From: Leptobacterium sp964389205
GTDB taxonomy: Bacteria > Bacteroidota > Bacteroidia > Flavobacteriales > Flavobacteriaceae
Assembly: GCA_964389205.1 (NCBI GenBank)
Contig: CAYMDH010000001.1
Coordinates: 124,001-188,000, forward strand
DNA length: 64,000 nt
Direction of reading: 5' to 3'
Part shown: positions 8,053 through 16,805 of the stretch, piece by piece
Layout: each line of letters opens with the position of its first letter
Position numbering within the stretch: the stretch's first letter is position 1
Notes under the pieces: generated by a model
Database searches by the model: none
Told to the model about the DNA's origin: nothing
Seen by the model: only the letters and a program-made list of their open reading frames with translations
Program-made: the position numbers and the translations under genes

Positions 8053-9666
8053 ATGCAAAGAATTTTCCAGAATTTCACTTTCAACCCTAAAAATGATATC
8101 CTTTCAGGAATTACAGTTGCTTTGGCTTTGGTTCCAGAAGCAGTTGCATTTGCATTTGTCGCAGGTATAGATCCCCTTGTTGGATTATATGGTGCATTTA
8201 TGATGGGGATTGTGACAGCAGTTTTTGGAGGACGTCCAGGAATGATATCCGGTGCTACAGGTGCCATGGCAGTAGTTATGGTGCATATGATTCAAAAAGG
8301 AAATGAAGTAGGAATAGCGCTAGATGTACCTATTGAAAACCTTGGGCTTCAATGGTTGTTTATTACGCTATTAATAGTAGGATTGATTCAGATCTTTTCT
8401 GGAGTACTAAAACTAGGTAAGTTTGTGAGGCTTATTCCTCATCCTGTAATGATGGGTTTTGTTAATGGATTAGCTATTGTTATTTTCTTATCGCAACTAG
8501 GTCTTTTTAAAGAAACAGTTAATGGAGATAGACAATGGTTACAAGGTTCAGATCTTTGGATTATGATTGGCCTGGTAGCTCTTACCATGGGTATTATGTA
8601 TGCGCTGCCCAAAATTACCAAAAAAGTACCAGCAGCACTTGTTGCCATTATTATAGTGGCGGGAATTGCTATTTTTGGAGGTATTGAAGTTGGTAATGTT
8701 GGTTCTTTTATTAGAGATGGAGGTGGAGAAGGATTAAAAGGATCATTACCTAGTTTTCAAGCGCAAATATTTAATTTATTTCATACGCTAAACGGTCATT
8801 GGTCCCTTATTTTTTCTACAGCATTTATATTGGCTGCTGTAGGGTTGATAGAATCGTTAATGACCTTAAATCTTGTTGATGAGCTTACAGAAACCAGAGG
8901 GAGCGGGAATCGAGAATGCATAGCACAAGGAAGTGCTAATATATTGAACGGTCTTTTTGGTGGTATGGGAGGTTGTGCCATGATTGGGCAGTCAATTATC
9001 AATGTAAACTCTGGAGGTAGAGGACGTTTATCAGGTATTGTTGCAGCTATAGCATTGCTTTGCTTTGTGTTATTTGGAGCGCCTTTAATTGAACAAATTC
9101 CAATAGCAGCACTTGTAGGAGTTATGTTTATGGTAGTTATAGGCACATTTGCATGGAGTAGTTTTAGAATTTTACATAAAATACCATTATCAGATGCCAT
9201 TGTTTTAATAGCAGTTTCTGCAATTACAGTGTGGCAAGATTTAGCAATAGCAGTTATTGCAGGAGTTATTATATCGGCATTGGTATTCGCATGGAAAAAT
9301 GCAACCATGATACGCGCTAGAAAACGAACAAAAGAAGATGGAACCAAAGTATATGAAATTTGGGGGCCTTTGTTTTTTGGATCTTCGCAATCTTTTGGAT
9401 CAAAATTTGATTTTAGAAATGACCCCGATAAGGTAGAAATAGATTTTATAGAATCTCAAGTTAGTGACCATTCAGGAATAGAAGCTGTGCGTAACATCTC
9501 TAATAAATATCTAGATCTAGGAAAAGAAGTAAAGCTTACTCATTTAAGCCCTGAGTGTAAGGTGTTACTATTGAAAGCAAACCCTAAATTTGAAAGTATT
9601 ATTGAAACATCTATTGATGATCCTCGTTATTACGTAGTGACTAATCAAATGGACAGTGACGTCTAA
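8053..9666 (+). CDS. SulP-family inorganic anion transporter with STAS domain
   Basis: A 537-aa inner-membrane protein. The N-terminal part carries the SulP signature region (ALVPEAVAFAFVAGIDPLVGLYGAF, residues 24-48, and GATGAMAVVM) and about eleven to twelve hydrophobic spans to roughly residue 420. A C-terminal STAS domain (about 430-530, VEIDFIESQVSDHSGIEAV) follows. SulP proteins move sulfate, bicarbonate or other anions, usually with Na+ or H+; the substrate here cannot be told. No carbonic anhydrase or sulfate-assimilation gene is adjacent. The gene stands alone, flanked on both sides by the small-RNA-like units. Confidence 0.9.
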   Translation: MQRIFQNFTFNPKNDILSGITVALALVPEAVAFAFVAGIDPLVGLYGAFMMGIVTAVFGGRPGMISGATGAMAVVMVHMIQKGNEVGIALDVPIENLGLQWLFITLLIVGLIQIFSGVLKLGKFVRLIPHPVMMGFVNGLAIVIFLSQLGLFKETVNGDRQWLQGSDLWIMIGLVALTMGIMYALPKITKKVPAALVAIIIVAGIAIFGGIEVGNVGSFIRDGGGEGLKGSLPSFQAQIFNLFHTLNGHWSLIFSTAFILAAVGLIESLMTLNLVDELTETRGSGNRECIAQGSANILNGLFGGMGGCAMIGQSIINVNSGGRGRLSGIVAAIALLCFVLFGAPLIEQIPIAALVGVMFMVVIGTFAWSSFRILHKIPLSDAIVLIAVSAITVWQDLAIAVIAGVIISALVFAWKNATMIRARKRTKEDGTKVYEIWGPLFFGSSQSFGSKFDFRNDPDKVEIDFIESQVSDHSGIEAVRNISNKYLDLGKEVKLTHLSPECKVLLLKANPKFESIIETSIDDPRYYVVTNQMDSDV

Positions 9667-9676
9667 AAAAATATAT

Positions 9677-9707
9677 AAAAACCTCGAGAGTAGGGCTCGA
9701 GGTTTTT
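9677..9707. terminator. Bidirectional terminator after sulP gene (also ends small RNA copy 3)
   Basis: Perfect 12-bp inverted repeat AAAAACCTCGAG / CTCGAGGTTTTT, loop AGTAGGG (one base shorter than in copies 1 and 2), starting 10 bases after the transporter stop. Confidence 0.88.
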
Positions 9708-9775
9708 AATTTTTTGATAGTAATTAAAGTTTGGGGGCTTTTACTATCGAGTAATATTTTACTATTACCGTTTTG
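9677..9775 (-). ncRNA. Small-RNA-like unit, copy 3
   Basis: Third, more diverged copy. RNA-sense order: TGTCAAAA, a hairpin GTAATA/TATTAC, stem GATAGT/ACTATC around an inner stem AAAG/CTTT with loop CCCCCAAA, an A-rich spacer, and the CCTCGAG hairpin with loop CCCUACU. It lies between the convergent ends of the transporter and HMG-CoA reductase genes. Because it follows HMG-CoA reductase on the same strand it could also be made by read-through and act as that gene's 3' end. Confidence 0.58.
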
Positions 9776-9781
9776 ACATTT

Positions 9782-9848
9782 TAAACTTACCATCTCTTCT
9801 AAGAATACAAAAATTTTTGTGGTGAAAGTGATAAAAGTTGTTGTGAAA
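9782..9848 (-). promoter_or_regulatory. Promoter with 21-bp-spaced direct repeats, small RNA copy 3
   Basis: Minus-strand TTTCACAACA (9839-9848) and TTTCACCACA (9818-9827) are 21 bp apart. A TTG (9808-9810), 18 bases and TAAGTTTA (9782-9789) follow. The second repeat has one change and the -7 box is one base off consensus, so this copy may be weaker. The first repeat begins only 5 bases after the HMG-CoA reductase stop. Confidence 0.62.
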
Positions 9849-9853
9849 TTATA

Positions 9854-11182
9854 TTATTTACTAGTAGACGTTCTCATTGTATTAAAAGCATTTACAACTT
9901 CACTATGCGAAACCGTTTTATCTTTATAATAATTTATAAAATAAGCTTTCTCCTTATCGTTTGCCTTTAATTGATTTAAAATATTCATTAAATGCATCTT
10001 CATATGCCCTTTTTGAATTCCTGTGGTAATTAAAGATCGTAAAGCAGCAAAGTTTTGAGCTAACCCAGCTACAGCCACTATTTTCATTAATTCTTTAGCA
10101 TTTGGATTTTCAAGCATTTGTAGTGCTAACTTAACCAATGGATGAATGGCAGTAAGCCCTCCAATAGTACCTAATGCCAATGGAATTTCAATCCAAAACT
10201 TAAAAACTCCGTTATCAACTTTAGCATTTGTTAAGCTAGAATAGCTGCCATTTCTGGAAGCATAGGCATGCACACCCGCTTCAACAGCTCTGAAATCATT
10301 TCCAGTAGCTAATACTACTGCATCAATTCCATTCATGATGCCTTTATTATGAGTGACAGCTCTATGTGGTTCTACCTGAGCAATTTGTACAGCTCTAACA
10401 AACTTATCAGCAAACTCACTTGAATTCAATTCTTTGCCTTGTGTTAGATCTTTTACAGGGCAAGAAACTTCAGCCTTCACAATACAATTAGGAACATAGT
10501 TAGAAAGAATACTCATTACTATTTGAATTTCTTTTTCATTATCGGAGAAAGAAACTTCATTTTTTGCTTCTTCTAATAAAGTTTTAGAGAATTGTTCTAA
10601 ACATGAATTTATAAAATTAGCGCCCATTGCATCTAACGTTTCAAAAGTGCAATGTAATTGATAGTAATAGCCTAGCTTTTCTGTTTTATCTATTAACTGT
10701 ATATCAAGAATACCTCCACCACGTTTTTCCATGTTTTTGGTAATACTAGCAGTTGATTTTATTAATGTCGCTTTTATTTTTTTGAAAAAGGAATACAATT
10801 TTTCTTTATTCCCATTAAACATAAAATGAACCTGCCCTATTTTTTCAGTAGCAATTACTTCAGCTTTAAAACCACCTCTATCTTTCCAAAATTTTGCTGC
10901 TTTTCCAGCTGCCGCTACCACAGAACTTTCTTCTATAGCCATGGGTATAGCATATGTTTTATTATTAATTAAAAAATTTGGAGCAACAGCAAACGGTAAG
11001 TAAAAATTTGAGATTGTATTTTCGATAAACTCATCATGAAGTTTTTGTAATGATTTATTGTTATTCCAGTATTGCTTTAAAATTTTTACAGCATCATGAT
11101 GATCATTAAAATAGGTGTTAACAAGCCATTCAATTTTTTCTTCTTTGCTTAGTTTTGAAAACCCTTGTATATCTTTATTCAT
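9854..11182 (-). CDS. Hydroxymethylglutaryl-CoA reductase, class II
   Basis: A 442-aa class II HMG-CoA reductase. Recognisable parts are the catalytic-Glu region EESSVVAAAGKAAKF (about residues 84-98), THNKGIMNGIDAVVLATGND with the catalytic Lys and Asp, GTIGGLTAIHPLVKLAL, and the late GHMKMH with the catalytic His. It reduces HMG-CoA to mevalonate, the rate-setting step of the mevalonate pathway, which flavobacteria use for isoprenoids (menaquinone, carotenoids). It is the size of the Pseudomonas mevalonii enzyme; cofactor choice (NADH or NADPH) is not decided. It is divergently oriented from the peptidase gene, with 180 bases between. Confidence 0.93.
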   Translation of the reverse strand: MNKDIQGFSKLSKEEKIEWLVNTYFNDHHDAVKILKQYWNNNKSLQKLHDEFIENTISNFYLPFAVAPNFLINNKTYAIPMAIEESSVVAAAGKAAKFWKDRGGFKAEVIATEKIGQVHFMFNGNKEKLYSFFKKIKATLIKSTASITKNMEKRGGGILDIQLIDKTEKLGYYYQLHCTFETLDAMGANFINSCLEQFSKTLLEEAKNEVSFSDNEKEIQIVMSILSNYVPNCIVKAEVSCPVKDLTQGKELNSSEFADKFVRAVQIAQVEPHRAVTHNKGIMNGIDAVVLATGNDFRAVEAGVHAYASRNGSYSSLTNAKVDNGVFKFWIEIPLALGTIGGLTAIHPLVKLALQMLENPNAKELMKIVAVAGLAQNFAALRSLITTGIQKGHMKMHLMNILNQLKANDKEKAYFINYYKDKTVSHSEVVNAFNTMRTSTSK

Positions 11183-11210
11183 TCTGTAGCGGAATCATTT
11201 TTAATAGAAG

Positions 11211-11290
11211 CAAAGATAGCAATAAAGAGAGTTTGATGTATTTTGGCGAGATTTTTGTTGCTTTCTGATTTTTGTATTCAGGTATGTTTA
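11211..11290. promoter_or_regulatory. Divergent promoters: HMG-CoA reductase (-) and dipeptidyl peptidase (+)
   Basis: On the - strand TATCTTTG (complement of 11211-11218) is a perfect -7 box 28 bases before the reductase ATG, without a clear TTG. On the + strand TTG (11258-11260), 22 bases and TATGTTTA (11283-11290) form a near-consensus promoter for the peptidase, leaving a 5' UTR of about 65 bases. Confidence 0.5.
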
Positions 11291-11362
11291 ACGAAAAAAG
11301 TTTACTTTTCTGTGAAATTATTAGTAAACTTGACTGTTTTTTAATAAAAACTTAAAATCTTC

Positions 11363-13588
11363 ATGAAAAAATATATTATTCTTTCCTTTTTGCTTATTGG
11401 ATTGACAACAACTGGAATAACTCAGGATCAAAAAATAACCCTAGATGAGATATGGGGCGGAGCTTTTAGAACACAAGGAATGGATGTGTTACGATCTCTA
11501 AATAATGGGAAACAGTACTCAGTATTAAATTTAAATCGTTCTACCGGTAGTTCGTCTATAGATAAATACGACTATGAAACCTTGCAAAAGGTAGAAACTA
11601 TTGTGAGTTCAGATAATCTTAACGATATTCAACGTTTTAGCTCTTATGAGTTTAGTGATGATGAATCTAAGGTATTGTTGGCCACAAAAGTTACGCCAAT
11701 TTACAGAAGATCTCGACTTGGTATTTATTATGTTTATGACATAAAAAGTAAAACATTAAATCAGGTTTCTGATAATAAAATTCAAGAGCCCACTTTTTCT
11801 CCTAAAGGGGATAAGGTTGCTTATGTTTATGAGAATAATATTTATGTTAAAAACTTGAACGATGGAGTTGTCAAACAATTAACAACAGATGGGGTTAGAA
11901 ATAAAATCATTAATGGAATTACAGATTGGGTTTATGAAGAAGAATTTAGCTTTGTAAGAGCTTTTGAATGGAATAAGACAGGAACACATATTGCATTTAT
12001 TCGTTTTGATGAAACAGAAGTTCCAGAATTTTCAATGGATATTTACGGCGAAAAATTATACCAAACACAACAAGTATTTAAATATCCTAAAGCAGGAGAA
12101 AAAAATGCAGTAGTATCTTTATATGTATATGATCTCAAAGCAAACAATAAAGAACAAGTTTCTTTAAATGATGCGTATTATATTCCTCGAATTAAATGGA
12201 CAAATGATGCAGCTGTTTTAAGTGCGCAGACTATTAATCGCCATCAAAATAACCTTAACCTGGTTTTCTATAATGCAAATGATAAATCTTCTTCTGTGGT
12301 TTATAATGAAACAGATGAGAGTTATATTGATGTAACAGATAATTTAACCTTTTTAAATGATAATAGCTTTTTATGGACTAGCGAAAAAGATGGCTATAAT
12401 CATATCTATTTATATAATAAAAAAGGAGAATTAATTCGTCAAATAACCTCAGGAGAATGGGAAGTGACTAATTTTTATGGGTTTAATTCTAAAAATGGTC
12501 GTGTTTATTATCAATCTACTGAAAATGGATCTATTAACAGGGCAGTGTATTCTTCTGGAATAAATGGAAAAGGTAAAAAAATGCTCACTAAAAAATATGG
12601 AACTAACAGCGCGACATTTAGTTCAGACTTTACTTATTTTATAAATACTTTTTCAAATATTGATACGCCTACTTTGTACACACTTCACAAAGCAAGAGAT
12701 GGAAAAGAGATTAAAGAGATTGTTAATAATAATGCATTAAAAGAAAAATTGACAGCTTATAATCTTCCACAAAAAGAATTCTCTACTCTAAATGTTAATG
12801 GTAATGATCTAAATATGTGGATGATCAAGCCTGCAAATTTTGATGCAAATAAAGAATATCCATTATTTGTATATCAATATAGCGGTCCAGGTTCGCAACA
12901 AGTTGCAAATCGATGGAATGGAGCAAATGATTACTGGTATCAGATGCTAGCTCAACAAGGATATATAGTTGCTTGTATAGACCCTAGAGGAACAGGATTT
13001 AAAGGAGCAGCTTTCAAAAAGGTAACCTATAAAGAACTAGGTAAATATGAAGTAGAAGATCAGATAGCAGCAGCAAAACTATTGGCTGAAAGAAACTATA
13101 TAGATGCTGAAAGAGTTGGTATTTGGGGTTGGAGTTATGGAGGCTTTATGAGTAGCAATAGCTTATTTAAAGGAGACGGTGTTTTTAAAATGGCAATCGC
13201 AGTTGCACCGGTAACTAGCTGGAGGTTTTATGACACAGTATACACAGAGCGTTATATGAGAACACCTCAAGAGAATGCAAGTGGATATGATGAAAATTCT
13301 CCTATAAATCATGTAGATAAATTAAAAGGAGATTTTTTATTGGTTCATGGATCTGGAGATGATAACGTACATGTGCAAAATACAATGCGAATGATAGAAG
13401 CATTGGTACAGGCAAACAAACAATTTGATATGGCTATTTATCCAGATAAAAATCATGGGATTTTTGGAGGTAAAACCAGATTGCAGTTGTATACTAAAAT
13501 GACAAATTTTATCAATGAACATTTAGGTGATAAATTGTCAAAACAAGAAGTTTCAGAACCTGAATTGAACAAGATTAAAGGAAAATAA
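11363..13588 (+). CDS. Dipeptidyl peptidase IV (S9B)
   Basis: A 741-aa exported serine peptidase. A signal peptide spans about residues 1-21 (MKKYIILSFLLIGLTTTGIT). A beta-propeller covers roughly 40-470 and includes the paired-Glu loop WVYEEEFSF, and an alpha/beta-hydrolase domain follows. The catalytic triad is Ser in GWSYGGFM (about 591), Asp in HGSGDDNVH (about 667) and His in DKNHGIFGG (about 698). It cuts Xaa-Pro or Xaa-Ala dipeptides from peptide N termini in the periplasm or at the surface. Two peptide transporters follow directly, which suggests a peptide-scavenging unit. Confidence 0.93.
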   Translation: MKKYIILSFLLIGLTTTGITQDQKITLDEIWGGAFRTQGMDVLRSLNNGKQYSVLNLNRSTGSSSIDKYDYETLQKVETIVSSDNLNDIQRFSSYEFSDDESKVLLATKVTPIYRRSRLGIYYVYDIKSKTLNQVSDNKIQEPTFSPKGDKVAYVYENNIYVKNLNDGVVKQLTTDGVRNKIINGITDWVYEEEFSFVRAFEWNKTGTHIAFIRFDETEVPEFSMDIYGEKLYQTQQVFKYPKAGEKNAVVSLYVYDLKANNKEQVSLNDAYYIPRIKWTNDAAVLSAQTINRHQNNLNLVFYNANDKSSSVVYNETDESYIDVTDNLTFLNDNSFLWTSEKDGYNHIYLYNKKGELIRQITSGEWEVTNFYGFNSKNGRVYYQSTENGSINRAVYSSGINGKGKKMLTKKYGTNSATFSSDFTYFINTFSNIDTPTLYTLHKARDGKEIKEIVNNNALKEKLTAYNLPQKEFSTLNVNGNDLNMWMIKPANFDANKEYPLFVYQYSGPGSQQVANRWNGANDYWYQMLAQQGYIVACIDPRGTGFKGAAFKKVTYKELGKYEVEDQIAAAKLLAERNYIDAERVGIWGWSYGGFMSSNSLFKGDGVFKMAIAVAPVTSWRFYDTVYTERYMRTPQENASGYDENSPINHVDKLKGDFLLVHGSGDDNVHVQNTMRMIEALVQANKQFDMAIYPDKNHGIFGGKTRLQLYTKMTNFINEHLGDKLSKQEVSEPELNKIKGK

Positions 13589-13621
13589 GATTAAAATAAA
13601 AGGATAATTAATATAAATTTT

Positions 13622-15013
13622 ATGTCTACAACAACAGTTAAGCAGAAAGAGTTATTCGGACATCCGGTGGGACTATATGTATTATTTTTTACCGAAATGT
13701 GGGAACGTTTTTCCTATTATGGAATGCGTGCAATATTAGTGTTATATCTAGTTGCTCAAACTACTGCTGATAATGCAGGCTTGGGTTGGACCAATAGAGA
13801 AGCATTATCACTTTATGGTACATATACAATGCTTGTTTATGTCTTATCAATTCCAGGTGGTTGGATTGCCGATAAATTTTTAGGACAAAAAAAATCTGTT
13901 TTATACGGAGGTATATTATTGGTTATTGGGCATAGTATTCTTGCAGTAGAAGAATTGTGGGCATTTTATTCAGGCTTAGGATTAATTATCTGTGGCGTAG
14001 GTATGCTTAAACCCAATATTTCTACAATGGTAGGAGGGTTGTATAAACAAGGTGATATAAGAAGAGATAAAGGCTTTACTATATTTTATATAGGAATTAA
14101 TGTTGGAGCTTTTTTATCAAGTTTAATTGTTGGTTATATTGGAGAAGTATATGGTTGGCATTATGGTTTTGGATTAGCGGGTATTGGTATGGCTTTAGGT
14201 TTAATACAATATTTGGCTGGTCAAAAACACTTAAAACATGTAGGAAACTTTTTGGGTGCTTCTGAGAATAAGAGAGATAAAGAGGCGATAAAAGCACCTT
14301 TGACTAAGATTGAAAAAGATAGAATCGTAGTTCTTTTAATATCATTTCTCTTAGTCATAGTGTTTTGGGGAGCCTTTGAACAAGCAGGAGGTTTAATGAA
14401 TATTTATGCATCAGAAAAAACAAATAGAATGTTAATGGGATGGGAAGTACCAGCATCTTGGTTTCAATCATTGAATGCAATGTTCATCATATTTTTAGGT
14501 ACTTCAGTCGCTTTATACTGGGCAAATAGAAAATTGAAAGGAAAAGTATCCACATCATTATTTAAAATGATAGTTGGATTAATTATAATGGGAACTGGCT
14601 TTTTCTTCATGACAGCAGCGTCAGGACAATATGAAAGTAATGGCTCTTCTGCTATGTATTGGTTAGTTCTAGCCTATTTATTTCATACAGTTGGAGAGCT
14701 GTGTATTTCTCCAGTAGCATTATCTTATATAACCAAATTAGCACCAGTAAAATATGCTTCATTGATGATGGGAGTATATTTTGCTATGACTGGATTTGGT
14801 AATAAACTAGCAGGATTACTAGGGGAAGCTTCCGAGAGTTTAGGAGAATATGCAATTTTTACAGGAATAGCTGTTTTTTGCGTAGTATTTGGTGGTATAG
14901 TGATGTTATTTAGAAAAAGATTAGAAACACTAACTCATGGAGTAGAAGATCAAGAAAGAGATATGAAATATGAAGAGGCTGAAGGGTTTGAATTAGCAGA
15001 TAGTTCTAATTAA
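13622..15013 (+). CDS. POT/PTR2-family proton-coupled peptide transporter
   Basis: A 463-aa MFS protein with about twelve to fourteen membrane spans. The family hallmarks are TEMWERFSYYGMRA near residues 21-34 (the ExxERFxYYG proton-coupling motif) and GxxKPNISTMVGGLY. It imports di- and tripeptides with protons across the inner membrane. It lies 33 bases behind the dipeptidyl peptidase and 2 bases ahead of a second transporter of the same family, so the three are probably one operon that makes and takes up dipeptides. Confidence 0.93.
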   Translation: MSTTTVKQKELFGHPVGLYVLFFTEMWERFSYYGMRAILVLYLVAQTTADNAGLGWTNREALSLYGTYTMLVYVLSIPGGWIADKFLGQKKSVLYGGILLVIGHSILAVEELWAFYSGLGLIICGVGMLKPNISTMVGGLYKQGDIRRDKGFTIFYIGINVGAFLSSLIVGYIGEVYGWHYGFGLAGIGMALGLIQYLAGQKHLKHVGNFLGASENKRDKEAIKAPLTKIEKDRIVVLLISFLLVIVFWGAFEQAGGLMNIYASEKTNRMLMGWEVPASWFQSLNAMFIIFLGTSVALYWANRKLKGKVSTSLFKMIVGLIIMGTGFFFMTAASGQYESNGSSAMYWLVLAYLFHTVGELCISPVALSYITKLAPVKYASLMMGVYFAMTGFGNKLAGLLGEASESLGEYAIFTGIAVFCVVFGGIVMLFRKRLETLTHGVEDQERDMKYEEAEGFELADSSN

Positions 15014-15015
15014 TT

Positions 15016-16800
15016 ATGAACACTGATATAAACAATCTTTTTAAAGATAAAGTTTTAGGGCATCCAGCAGGATTATTTGTCCTGTTTTTTACTGAAATGT
15101 GGGAGCGTTTTTCCTTTTATGGGATGCGTGTACTTTTAGTTATTTTTTTAACAGCGCCTTTGTTTGGAGAAAACCCTGGTTGGGCTAATTGGCCTCGTGA
15201 ACATGCGTTAGCGTTATTTGGTACATACGCTTCGTTACTATACTTAACTCCAATACTTGGAGGATATATAGCAGATAAATTTACAGGATATAGATGGGCA
15301 GTCATGATAGGTTGTTTGATTATGACTCTTGGTCATGTATCCATGGCTTTTGAAACTGAATCAAGTCTTTACATTGGTTTAGGCCTTTTAGTAATTGGCA
15401 CAGGATTATTTAAGCCAAATATTACTTCCATTATTTCCGAAATGTATAAAGGAAATGATGCTAAAAAGGATGGTGCTTATACTATCTTTTACATGGGTGT
15501 TAATTCTGGTGCTTTCTTCGGAATTATGCTATGCGGGTATTTAGGTGAAAATCACAGTTGGTCTTTAGGGTTTGGATTAGCAGGAATTTTTATGTTTTTA
15601 GGCTTAATACAATTTGCTTTCTCTAGAAAATTGTTTGGTCAAATAGGTGCTAAACCAACTAAGAATTACGAAGTTGAACTGCCTCAGAATATCAATGAAA
15701 AATCTAATTCCGATACTGTAGAACAATCCGATGAGAAACTAAATCATTTTACTCTTTTTGACAAGATTTTAATTTTAATAACTTCGGTAGCGGGATTGAT
15801 TTGGTTGATCAATGACCCTATGTCTAAGATTAAAAATATTAATCTTTTTGACTTTTCATTAGGAGGTTATGAAGGGCCAACAGTTGTTATTGTTTTGGCA
15901 GTATTACTGTTTTTATATTTAATAATTTCACGAATTATACGGTACACACCTATTGTAAGAGATCGTATGATTGCAGTTGCTATTTTTGCATTTTTTACAA
16001 TATTCTTTTGGGCAGCATTTGAGCAAGCCGCAGGTTCTTTAAATATTTTTGCTAGAGATTATACTGAACGAAGTTTGACCGGTTCTTCAGCTATTGTTTT
16101 TAAAGTTATTGATACGATTTTAACTATAGTGCCTTTATGCATTATTACTTATGTATTGTACTTGCTATTTAGAAAAACATTTTCCAAAATAGGACTGTCC
16201 AATATCGTTTTATCAATTAGCTTTTTGATAATATGGGGTATTGTGATTTGGAAGTTGGACAATGATTTTAGTAATGATACTAAAGAAGTAGGTGCAACTT
16301 GGTTTGGTATTTTAAATTCATTTTTCATAATCGCTTTTGCACCACTTTTTTCTAAATGGTGGGAAAGTAAGTATAGCCCAAGTGCAGCATTTAAATATGC
16401 CTTTGGATTAATACTATTGGGAATAGGGTTTGCATTATTGACTTATGGTTCATCTGGAATACCTCAAGGAGCTCAAACAGCTTCTATCAGTATGGTTTGG
16501 CTAATATTTGCATATTTATTTCATACGTTAGGAGAACTTTGTTTGTCCCCTGTCGGACTCTCATATTTAAGTAAACTTGTTCCAGGTAGAATGATTGCTT
16601 TTATGTTTGGGATATGGTATTTGGCTATAGCAATTGGTCAAAAAGCGGCAGGTTCTTTAGGAGGAATGATTGACAAAGTGACTGCTGAATATAGTTTAGC
16701 TACATTCTTTTTAATTTTTACTATTGTACCAATAGTAGCTGGAATATTAGTTGGGTTATTAAATTCAGTTTTAAAGAAATTAATGCACGGAATTAAGTAA
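15016..16800 (+). CDS. POT/PTR2-family peptide transporter, long form
   Basis: A 594-aa paralogue of the preceding gene, sharing TEMWERFSFYGMRV and GLFKPNITSIISEMY. It is about 130 residues longer. Extra material lies between the two halves: a charged segment around residues 215-245 and additional membrane spans. This is a recognised long type in Bacteroidota. It starts 2 bases after the previous stop, so translation is probably coupled. The two tandem transporters may differ in substrate length or affinity; that is inference. Confidence 0.92.
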   Translation: MNTDINNLFKDKVLGHPAGLFVLFFTEMWERFSFYGMRVLLVIFLTAPLFGENPGWANWPREHALALFGTYASLLYLTPILGGYIADKFTGYRWAVMIGCLIMTLGHVSMAFETESSLYIGLGLLVIGTGLFKPNITSIISEMYKGNDAKKDGAYTIFYMGVNSGAFFGIMLCGYLGENHSWSLGFGLAGIFMFLGLIQFAFSRKLFGQIGAKPTKNYEVELPQNINEKSNSDTVEQSDEKLNHFTLFDKILILITSVAGLIWLINDPMSKIKNINLFDFSLGGYEGPTVVIVLAVLLFLYLIISRIIRYTPIVRDRMIAVAIFAFFTIFFWAAFEQAAGSLNIFARDYTERSLTGSSAIVFKVIDTILTIVPLCIITYVLYLLFRKTFSKIGLSNIVLSISFLIIWGIVIWKLDNDFSNDTKEVGATWFGILNSFFIIAFAPLFSKWWESKYSPSAAFKYAFGLILLGIGFALLTYGSSGIPQGAQTASISMVWLIFAYLFHTLGELCLSPVGLSYLSKLVPGRMIAFMFGIWYLAIAIGQKAAGSLGGMIDKVTAEYSLATFFLIFTIVPIVAGILVGLLNSVLKKLMHGIK

Positions 16801-16805
16801 AAGAA

